A stretch of 64,000 nt of DNA from DATLGB01 sp963724135. GTDB taxonomy: Bacteria > Actinomycetota > Thermoleophilia > Solirubrobacterales > Solirubrobacteraceae. The notes under the pieces are model-generated. The model worked only from the letters and a program-made list of their open reading frames with translations. It ran no database searches and was not told where the DNA came from. Shown one piece after another: positions 49,811 through 57,242 of the stretch. The stretch's first letter is position 1. Each line of letters starts with the position of its first letter. A program made the translations under genes and the position numbers. Location: the NCBI GenBank assembly GCA_963724135.1, contig CAVRTA010000005.1, forward strand, positions 496,001 through 560,000, in the 5' to 3' direction.

Positions 49811-51165
49811 CCTTGATCGTCTCCCACAGGCGGTCCACGTGCTCCGCGGTGGTGTGGGTCTGGCCGACGGAGATGCGGATGAAGCGGCGGTCTCCGACCG
49901 TGCTGGGCGTCACCGCGGAGTGCCCGGAGGCGTTGATCGCTTCCGCGAGCGCGTCGGTGGCGTCGTCGCCGTCGACGTGGGCGAACGACAGCAGCGCGAA
50001 CGACGGCGGAGCGACGTGGAAGAGCTGCGGGTGGTCGTCGATGCGGATCGCGAGGTCGTCGGCCAGGCGGATGTGCTCGCCGATGTGGAAGCGCAGCCCG
50101 TCGCCGCCGTAGTGACGGATCACCCACCACAGCTTGAGCGCGCGGAAGCGGCGGCCCAGCGGGACCTGCCAGTCGCGCAGGTCGACGACCTCGCCGGAGT
50201 CGGTCGCCGCGTTGCGCAGGTACGGGGGCCGGTCGTCGAGCGCATCGTTGAGCGGCCTGCGGTCGGCGACGTAGAGCAGGTTGCAATCGAAGTTGGTGAA
50301 CATCCACTTGTGCGGGTTGACCGTGTAGCTGTCGACACGCTCGACCCCGCGCTGGCGCACGCGCTGATCGCGCAGGACCATCGCGGTCCCGGCCCAGGCG
50401 GCGTCGACGTGGTGCCAGAGGCCGTGCTCGTCGGCGATGTCGGCGATCGCCTCGAGCGGGTCGACGGCGCCGGTGCCGGTGGTGCCGACGGCGCTGGTCA
50501 CGATCGCGGGCGCAAGGCCGTCGGCGCGGTCCCGCTCGATCGCCGCGCGCAGCGCGTCGGGATCGAGCGCGAACAGGTCATCGGTCGCCACGAGCCGCAC
50601 CGCGTGGTAGCCCGCGATGCGGGCGCCGCGAGCGACTGAGGAGTGCGCCTGCTCCGATGGTGTACGCCACGGCTCGCTCGTGCGTGCCGCGGGCGACGAC
50701 GTGCACGAGGTGCGTCGCGTCGGACGCGCTCATCTGGATCGAGCCGCCGCCCCGCCCGCTGCTCATCTTGAAGTGCTGCGGCAGCCCGAGGAGGTCCACC
50801 ATCCACTCGACGACGCGGATCTCGATCTCCGTCGCCGCCGGGCTCGTCGCCCACAGCATCCCCTGCTGACCGAACGCAGCCGACGCGAGCTCGCCGAGGA
50901 TCGCGGGGCCGGAGGCGTTGGCCGGGAAGTACGCGAACCAGCCGGGGGACTGCCAGTGGGTGAGGCCGGGGACGACCACCGCGTCGAGGTCGCGCATGAT
51001 CGCCGCGAAGTCCTCGGGCTTGTCCGGCGGCGCCCCCGGTAGCTTCGCCGCTATCTCCCCGGGCTCGATGTCCGGCAGGATCGGCAGCTCTGCCACGCGC
51101 GCCATGTAGTCGGCGATCCAGTCGATCAGCGCGTGCCCGTGCTCCCGGAAGGCCTCCGGGTCCAT
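49785..51165 (-). CDS. PLP-dependent aromatic-L-amino-acid-type decarboxylase (apparent frameshift)
   Basis: The N-terminal half, starting M-D-P-E-A-F-R-E-H-G-H-A-L-I-D-W, ends A-V-A-Y-T in one frame. The other half, from S-E-Q-A-H-S-S-V-A-R-G, is one base out of step near 50658. It continues with V-D-A-A-W-A-G and the PLP lysine in V-N-P-H-K-W-M. Removing one base gives about 459 residues, the group II decarboxylase length. Enzymes of this family decarboxylate DOPA, tryptophan, phenylalanine or related amino acids. A GTG at 51183 is an alternative start. It is divergent from the AbiEi-like gene. Confidence 0.75.
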
Positions 51166-51220
51166 GTGGTAGCTCGACGTCACGCCGAGAGTTTCGCGCC
51201 TCTCGCGACTAGGACATCTA

Positions 51221-52105
51221 GTGGATGCAAAGTTCGCGAAGGCCGCCGCGATCGCGGCGACACAGCACGGCCGGATCACGACGGGGCAGTTGCATGCGTG
51301 CGGGATCGGAAGAAGCGGCATCGAGAAGGGCGTCCGCGCGGGGCGTCTGCACCGCGTCCACGTCGGCGTCTACGCCCTCGGACACCGCGCGCCTTCGCGA
51401 CTCGGCGACTGGATGGCCGCCGTATTGGCCTGCGGACCGCCCGCCTGGCTGAGCATCGGTCACGCCGCCGCCGCCCTCGGATTCCACGACCGGCCGGGAC
51501 GGCTGATCGACGTCACCATCCCGGGACGAAACACCCGCCGGCGACCGGGCATCAACATCCACCACGGGCAGCTGGCGCCCTTCGAGGTCGGAACCTGGCA
51601 CAGCATCCCGATCACCAGCCCCTCGCGCACGATGGTCGATCTCGCGCATCAACTGCGCACTGAGGAGAGGATCACGTGGGCGCTGCGGCAGCTCGAGTTC
51701 AGGGGCCTGTACGACCAGAAGCTGCTCGAGCTCTCCAACAGCCGCCGTCCGAACCGCGTCCTTCGCCGCCTGCTCCTCGGGATCGAACCGACCCTCAGTC
51801 CGCTCGAGATCGCCTTCCTTCATCGCGTCGTTCGCCGGCACCACCTCCCCGCGCCGGACGTCAACGTCCGCCCGCTCGGCTTCCTCGTCGACTTCCTGTG
51901 GCCGGAAGCGATGCTGATCGTCGAAACCGACGGCGGCCAGCACGGCAATCCGCTCCAGCGCCAGGCCGACGCCGCCCGCGACGCGTTCCACGCCGACGCC
52001 GGCTACCTCACGCTGCGCTACCGCTGGTCCGACGTCCACGCGCACACCCGCACCGCCATCGAAATCGAGCGCCAGTTGCGACTGAGACATCTCCTGGATG
52101 TATGA
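51221..52105 (+). CDS. AbiEi-like antitoxin-type HTH protein fused to a DUF559 endonuclease-fold domain
   Basis: 294 residues. The N-terminal 70 residues (T-Q-H-G-R-I-T-T-G-Q-L, R-L-H-R-V-H-V-G-V-Y-A-L-G-H) are an AbiEi-type winged helix. The C-terminal part (about 190-290) has V-D-F-L-W-P-E, I-V-E-T-D-G-G-Q-H-G and A-D-A-A-R-D-A-F-H, the DUF559/Vsr-like PD-(D/E)xK fold with D, E and D/Q in the right order. There is no AbiEii toxin partner. Imperfect 24-bp direct repeats flank the gene (51205-51228 and 52078-52101), so it may be a mobile cassette. This solitary form is common in Thermoleophilia. Confidence 0.75.
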   Translation: MDAKFAKAAAIAATQHGRITTGQLHACGIGRSGIEKGVRAGRLHRVHVGVYALGHRAPSRLGDWMAAVLACGPPAWLSIGHAAAALGFHDRPGRLIDVTIPGRNTRRRPGINIHHGQLAPFEVGTWHSIPITSPSRTMVDLAHQLRTEERITWALRQLEFRGLYDQKLLELSNSRRPNRVLRRLLLGIEPTLSPLEIAFLHRVVRRHHLPAPDVNVRPLGFLVDFLWPEAMLIVETDGGQHGNPLQRQADAARDAFHADAGYLTLRYRWSDVHAHTRTAIEIERQLRLRHLLDV

Positions 52106-52112
52106 GTCGCGA

Positions 52113-54020
52113 TTACTCGATGACGGCGAGGACGGCGCCCGCCTCGACCTGCGAGCCGGCGCTGACGCGCAGCTCCGTGACCGTGCCCGCCGCCGGGGCG
52201 GTGATCTCGTGCTCCATCTTCATCGCCTCGAGCACGAGCAGGGGCTGGCGCGCCTCGACGGCGGCGCCCTCCTCGACGCTCACCCGCAGCACGGTGCCGG
52301 GCATCGGGCTGGTGAGGCTCCCGGCGGCGAGCGCCTCGGCCGGGTCGGTGAAGCGCGGGACCTCGCGCAACGAGACCTGCCCCTCGGCCGTGTTGACGTG
52401 ATCCCCCGAGACCACATACGTGCGGCGGACGCCGTCCAGCTCGAGGTCCACGCGGTCAGGCGTGCAGCCGTGCAACCGCGCCGCCACGGCCTCCCCCTCG
52501 ATGAGCAGTTCGCCGAGGGCTCCGTGACGGTCGAGCCCGTAAGCGACGCCCACGCCCTCGTATTGCGCCAGCTGGAGCTGCGAGGGGTTGTTGCGCCAGC
52601 CCGACGGCAGTGACCCGAGCACGCGAGCCGAGGAGCGGCGCCCCGCCTGGCCCGCCAGCGCATGGGCGACGGCATACGGGCGCGGGTCGGCCACAAGCGG
52701 CCCGGTGCAGTCGTGGCGCTCGAGGAAGCCCGTGTCGGCCTCGCCCGCCGCGAACTCGGCGTGGCGCAGGACGTTGACGAGGAAGTCGCGGTTGGTCGTC
52801 ATCCCGTGCAGGCGGCCGCGGGCGAGCGCATCCGCGAGGCGCCCGGCCGCCTCGTCGCGCGTGCGCCCGTGCGCGACGACCTTGGCGATCATCGGGTCGT
52901 AGTGAGGGCCGATGACGCTCCCGCTCTCGACGCCCGTGTCCACGCGGACGCCCTCGATCTCGAACCGGGCCAGGGTTCCGGTGACGGGCAGGAAGTCGTT
53001 GGCCGGGTCCTCGGCGTACAGGCGCGCCTCGATCGCGTGGCCGTCGAGCGCCGGAGGGTCGGGGACGTGACCACCCTGGGCCACCGCCAACTGGAGCTCG
53101 ACCAGGTCGAGCCCGGTGACCAGCTCGGTCACCGGGTGCTCGACCTGGAGCCGCGTGTTGACCTCGAGGAAGAAGAACTCGTCGCCGGCGAGCAGGAACT
53201 CGACCGTGCCGGCGTTGACGTAGCCGATCGCCTCGCCCGCCGCGACCGCCGCGGCCTCCATGCGCGCGCGGAGCTCGTCGTCCACCGCCGGCGACGGCGA
53301 CTCCTCGATCACCTTCTGGTGGCGGCGCTGCACCGAGCAGTCGCGCTCCCCGAGGGCGACTACGCGGCCGTGCGTGTCGCCCACGATCTGGATCTCCACA
53401 TGGCGGGCTCGCGGCAGGTAGCGCTCGATGAACACGGTGTCGTCGCCGAAGGCCGCCTGCGCCTCGCGCCTGGCGGCCTCGAGCGCGGCGTCGAGGTCCT
53501 CGGCGCGCTCGACCAGGCGCATCCCCTTGCCGCCGCCGCCGGCGCTCGCCTTGACGAGCACAGGGAAGCTGTCGGCGCCCTCGGGCAGGATCGGAACGCC
53601 GGCCTGCCCCATGCGCTCACGGGCCTCGGTCTTCGACCCCATCGCGGCGATGGCCTCGGGCGTGGGGCCGATCCAGGTGATGCCCGCATCGGCGACCGCG
53701 CGCGCGAAGTCCGCGTTCTCGGCCAGGAAGCCATAGCCGGGATGGATTGCGTCCGCGCCCGCGCGCCCCGCGGCGGCGACGATCGCCGCCGCGTCGAGGT
53801 AGCCGCGCGGGTCCGCGCCGAGGGCGATCGCGACGTCGGCCTCGCGCGCGAACAGCGCGTCCGCGTCGGGCTCGGTGTACACCGCGGCCGTGCCGATGCC
53901 CAGGCGACGGCACGTCGCGAAGACGCGCCGGGCGATCTCGCCCCGGTTGGCGACCAGGACGCGCGTGACGGACCGGGAAGGGCCGAAGGTCCCGGGCTGG
54001 TGTCCAGCGGAGCCGGTCAC
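52113..54020 (-). CDS. Acyl-CoA carboxylase alpha chain (biotin carboxylase plus biotin carrier)
   Basis: 635 residues from GTG 54020, overlapping the beta-chain stop. The biotin carboxylase domain has V-L-V-A-N-R-G-E-I-A, the ATP-grasp glycine loop A-G-G-G-G-K-G-M, E-V-N-T-R-L-Q-V-E-H and a BC C-domain. The C-terminal biotinyl domain has the modified Lys in L-E-A-M-K-M-E-H. It carboxylates biotin with bicarbonate and ATP, then hands it to the beta chain. Both genes are co-translated. Confidence 0.92.
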   Translation of the reverse strand: MTGSAGHQPGTFGPSRSVTRVLVANRGEIARRVFATCRRLGIGTAAVYTEPDADALFAREADVAIALGADPRGYLDAAAIVAAAGRAGADAIHPGYGFLAENADFARAVADAGITWIGPTPEAIAAMGSKTEARERMGQAGVPILPEGADSFPVLVKASAGGGGKGMRLVERAEDLDAALEAARREAQAAFGDDTVFIERYLPRARHVEIQIVGDTHGRVVALGERDCSVQRRHQKVIEESPSPAVDDELRARMEAAAVAAGEAIGYVNAGTVEFLLAGDEFFFLEVNTRLQVEHPVTELVTGLDLVELQLAVAQGGHVPDPPALDGHAIEARLYAEDPANDFLPVTGTLARFEIEGVRVDTGVESGSVIGPHYDPMIAKVVAHGRTRDEAAGRLADALARGRLHGMTTNRDFLVNVLRHAEFAAGEADTGFLERHDCTGPLVADPRPYAVAHALAGQAGRRSSARVLGSLPSGWRNNPSQLQLAQYEGVGVAYGLDRHGALGELLIEGEAVAARLHGCTPDRVDLELDGVRRTYVVSGDHVNTAEGQVSLREVPRFTDPAEALAAGSLTSPMPGTVLRVSVEEGAAVEARQPLLVLEAMKMEHEITAPAAGTVTELRVSAGSQVEAGAVLAVIE

Positions 54021-55615
54021 ATCCGGAAGACGCCGAAGCCGTCGGCGCCCCTCACCTCGGCGTTGTGCACGGCGCTGAGCGCGAGGCCCAGGACCGTGCG
54101 CGTGTCGCGCGGGTCGATGATGCCGTCGTCGTAGCCGCGGCCCGAGTTCTGCAGCGCGGTCTGCTCGGCCTCGATCTGCGCTTCGACCGCGTCCCGCATC
54201 TGCCTGAGCTGCTCGTCGTCGACCTCGATGCCGCGCGCTTCTGCGCCCTGCCGCGCGACGATCTCGAGCACACCGGCGAGCTGCGCCGGACCCATCACCG
54301 ACGCCTGGGCGTTCGGCCACGAGAACAGGAACCGCGGGTCGTAGCCGCGGCCGCTCATCGCGTAGTTCGCGGCCCCGTAGGACCCGCCGACGATCAGCCC
54401 GAGGTGCGGCACCGTGGAGTTGGAGACCGCGTTGATCATCAGCGCGCCGTGCTTGATGATCCCGCCCTGCTCGTAGTCCTTGCCGACCATGAAGCCGGTC
54501 GTGTTGTGGACGAAGACGAGCGGAACGTCCTTCTGGTTGGCGAGCTGGATGAACTGCGCCGCCTTCTGCGCCTCCTCGGAGAAGAGGATCCCGCGCGCGT
54601 TGGCGAGGATGCCGACGCGGTAGCCGTGGATCGATCCCCAGCCCGTCGTCAGCGCCGAGCCGTAGAGCGGCTTGAACTCGTCGTAGCGCGAGCCGTCGAG
54701 CACGCGGGCGAGCACCTCGCGCGGGTCGAACGGGACCTTCGGGTCGGCGGGGACGAGGCTGAGCAGGTCCTCCGGATCGAACAGCGGGTCGCGCGGGTCC
54801 TCCTGCGCCGGCGGCCCGAGCTTGCGCCAGTTGAGCTCGCGCACGATCTCGCGCCCGAGCCGGCACGCGTCCTGCTCGTCGACGGCCAGATAGTCGGCGA
54901 GCCCGGACCGCCGGGCATGCATCTCCGCGCCGCCGAGCGACTCGTCATCGGACTCCTCCCCCGTGGCCATCTTGACCAGGGGCGGGCCGCCGAGGAACAC
55001 CTTCGCGCGTCCCTCGACGAACACCGTGTAGTCGCACATCCCCGGCACGTAGGCGCCGCCGGCCGTGGAGTTGCCGAACACCAGCGCGATCGTCGGGACG
55101 CCCGCGGCCGACAGCCGCGTCAGGTTGCGAAACGTCCGGCCGCCGGGGATGAAGAGGTCCGCCTGCGTCGGCAGGTCCGCGCCCCCCGACTCGATCAGGT
55201 TGATGACCGGGAGCCGGTTGGTGAACGCGATCTCCTGCGCCCGCAGCGACTTGCGCAGCGTGAACGGGTTGCTCGTGCCGCCGCGCACCGTCGGGTCGCT
55301 CGCCCCGATCATGCACTCGACACCCTCGACCACCCCGATCCCGTTGACGTTCGACGCCCCGACGGGGAAGTCGGTGTGGTTGGCCATGAACGGGGCCAGC
55401 TCGAGGAAGGGCGAGTCGCGGTCGAGGAGAAGCTCGATCCGCTCCCGCGCGAGGAGCTTCCCGCGCTTGCGATGGCGCTCGATCTTCTCCGGCCCGCCGC
55501 CCTCTCGCGTCTTGGCCAGCAGTTCGTCGAGCTCCGCCAGCTTCTCGAGCATCGCCTCCCGGTTGGCCTGCGCGGCGGGCGCGGCGGGGTCGAGCGTCGA
55601 CGCGAGCGCGGGCAC
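54017..55615 (-). CDS. Acyl-CoA carboxylase beta chain (carboxyltransferase)
   Basis: 532 residues. Carboxyltransferase motifs: G-G-T-S-N-P, I-E-S-G-G-A-D-L-P-T-Q, G-N-S-T-A-G-G-A-Y-V-P-G-M, and G-G-S-Y-G-A-A-N-Y-A-M-S-G-R-G-Y. The length and the G-Y-D-D-G-I-I-D-P-R-D-T-R end fit the methylcrotonyl-/propionyl-CoA carboxylase group. Acyl-CoA specificity cannot be read off with certainty. It is first in the operon with the alpha chain. Confidence 0.92.
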   Translation of the reverse strand: MPALASTLDPAAPAAQANREAMLEKLAELDELLAKTREGGGPEKIERHRKRGKLLARERIELLLDRDSPFLELAPFMANHTDFPVGASNVNGIGVVEGVECMIGASDPTVRGGTSNPFTLRKSLRAQEIAFTNRLPVINLIESGGADLPTQADLFIPGGRTFRNLTRLSAAGVPTIALVFGNSTAGGAYVPGMCDYTVFVEGRAKVFLGGPPLVKMATGEESDDESLGGAEMHARRSGLADYLAVDEQDACRLGREIVRELNWRKLGPPAQEDPRDPLFDPEDLLSLVPADPKVPFDPREVLARVLDGSRYDEFKPLYGSALTTGWGSIHGYRVGILANARGILFSEEAQKAAQFIQLANQKDVPLVFVHNTTGFMVGKDYEQGGIIKHGALMINAVSNSTVPHLGLIVGGSYGAANYAMSGRGYDPRFLFSWPNAQASVMGPAQLAGVLEIVARQGAEARGIEVDDEQLRQMRDAVEAQIEAEQTALQNSGRGYDDGIIDPRDTRTVLGLALSAVHNAEVRGADGFGVFRM

Positions 55616-55673
55616 CGGGCGGCACCCTAACAGCGCGACTTCGCGCGCCGGGGCCGTGCCGGTGGGTGCTCGA

Positions 55674-56177
55674 TCAACGAAGCGCGGCGATCAGCTCGGC
55701 GGGGTCGAGGCGGTCGTCCGGATCGGTCGCGCGGTGCAGCAGCGCGATCTCCCCGTCGGCACGGACGGCGACGTCGGCGCCGAGACGCCGCATGTCGGCG
55801 CGCGTGGCCTTCGGCAGCTCGCCGGCGGCGAGCGCCTTCGCGCTGGCGACCACCGAGCGGCGACTCAAATCGAGCACTGAGATGCGAGTCGTCCCGAGCG
55901 GGTCATAGACCTTGCGGCTCGGGTCGGCGAGCACGTGCAGCGCCTCGGGGATCTTGCTGCCGCGGATCACGTCGAGCCTGGCGTTGAAGAGCACGACGAG
56001 ATCGGCGCCCAACGACTGCATCTCCTTCCTGGCCTCCGCGGCACGGCGGAGGTGGCGACGGCAGATGTTTCAGCCGGGGTGGCGCGCCAGATAGGCGATC
56101 CACGGCCGGCCGAGCATGTCGTCGAGCGTGACCATGCCACCGTCGGCCGATTCGAGCTCGAAGTCCGGGAACCGCAC
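55674..56177 (-). CDS. Peroxiredoxin-like protein with selenocysteine (UxxC) active site
   Basis: 167 codons from GTG 56177. The frame reads M-R-F-P-D-F-E-L, then I-A-Y-L-A-R-H-P-G, an in-frame TGA at 56070-56072 (codon 36), then N-I-C-R-R-H-L-R-R-A-A-E and onward to the stop at 55674. AhpC/TSA proteins of this type normally have R-H-x-G-C-P-I-C-R-R-x-L here, so the TGA replaces the peroxidatic Cys and leaves the second Cys two residues on. A hairpin follows at the right distance. It is likely a thiol/selenol peroxidase in the cytosol. A plain nonsense mutation is the alternative. Confidence 0.68.
56033..56052 (-). promoter_or_regulatory. SECIS-like hairpin for the peroxiredoxin gene
   Basis: On the minus strand CCTCCGC (56052-56046) pairs with GCGGAGG (56039-56033) around the loop CGTGCC. 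The loop starts 24 nt after the TGA, within the 16-37 nt usual for bacterial SECIS elements, and carries a G in its second position, as expected for SelB binding. The loop lacks the GGUCU of the fdhA element, so support is weaker. Confidence 0.5.
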
Positions 56178-56221
56178 GGCCCTGACCCTACCGGTGCGCG
56201 GCCGTAGGGTTCGCGCTGAAC

Positions 56222-57235
56222 ATGGATCGCGATCTGGCCTTCGCCTACGCGTCGGGCCTGCTCGGGCGGGCGCTGGTGACGCTGCCCCGGCCGGTCCAGA
56301 GAACACTGGCGGGTCCGGTGCCACAGGTGGCGCAGGGGCTCGATCCCGGGGCGTGGCTGCTCGCGCGGGCAGGCGCGATCGCGGAGCGGATGGCGCAGGG
56401 GCGCCCGGCGCCCACGGTCGCGGACGGCCGCCGGCTCACGGCCGCGCAGTCGCGCTTCATGGCGCGGCGCGCGCTGAGGCCGGTGGCAACCGAGGACCTC
56501 GACCTGGACGGCCTCAGAGCGCGCCGGTACGTCCCGCAGGATCCTCTCCCCGCCGCACGGCTGGTCTTCTTCCATGGCGGCGGCTGGGTCAACCGCGACA
56601 TCGAGACGCACGACCCGGCAGTTCGCAACGTCGCCGACCTGGCCGGTGTGGAGTGCCTCAGCGTCGAGTACCGGCGCGCGCCCGAGCACCCGTTCCCCGC
56701 CGCCGCGGACGACGCCTTCGCCGCCTACATGTCGATATGCCAGCGCTTTGGCGACGAGAAGGTGGCAGTCGGCGGCGACAGCGCGGGTGGGAACCTCGCG
56801 GCGAGCGTGTGTGTGACCGCGCGCGACCGCGGTGAGCGCGTGCCCGACTTCCAGTGGCTGCTCTATCCCGCCGTCGATGCCAGCACCCGCTACCCGAGCA
56901 CCGAGCTGTTCTCGACCGGCTTCTATCTGACCGAGGCGGCGATGGACCGCTACGAGGACCTCTACATACCGACGCAGGAGCTCAAGCGGGATCCGCGGGC
57001 GAGCCCGCTGCTCGCGGACGCCGCCGGCCTCCCGCCCGCCTATGTCGCCACTTCGATCGCCGATCCCCTCCGGGACGAGGGCGAGGCGTACGCGCACAAG
57101 CTCCGGGCGGCGGGTGTTCCCGCCACGATCCAGCGCTTCCCGCACCTGCACGGATTCCTCAACATGACGGCGCTGCGCTCCGCCCAGCACGCGGTCGCGG
57201 TGACCGCCGGTGCGCTGCGCGCCGGGCTGGCATGA
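56222..57235 (+). CDS. HSL-family alpha/beta hydrolase (esterase)
   Basis: 337 residues. It carries H-G-G-G-W-V-N-R (oxyanion hole, about 118), nucleophile elbow G-G-D-S-A-G-G-N-L-A (about 189), catalytic Asp near A-D-P-L-R-D-E-G, and His in H-L-H-G-F. This is the standard hormone-sensitive-lipase (family IV) arrangement, hydrolysing short-chain carboxylic esters. It stops 7 nt before the next gene and is in the same direction, so both may be co-transcribed. Confidence 0.88.
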   Translation: MDRDLAFAYASGLLGRALVTLPRPVQRTLAGPVPQVAQGLDPGAWLLARAGAIAERMAQGRPAPTVADGRRLTAAQSRFMARRALRPVATEDLDLDGLRARRYVPQDPLPAARLVFFHGGGWVNRDIETHDPAVRNVADLAGVECLSVEYRRAPEHPFPAAADDAFAAYMSICQRFGDEKVAVGGDSAGGNLAASVCVTARDRGERVPDFQWLLYPAVDASTRYPSTELFSTGFYLTEAAMDRYEDLYIPTQELKRDPRASPLLADAAGLPPAYVATSIADPLRDEGEAYAHKLRAAGVPATIQRFPHLHGFLNMTALRSAQHAVAVTAGALRAGLA

Positions 57236-57242
57236 TCGTCCG

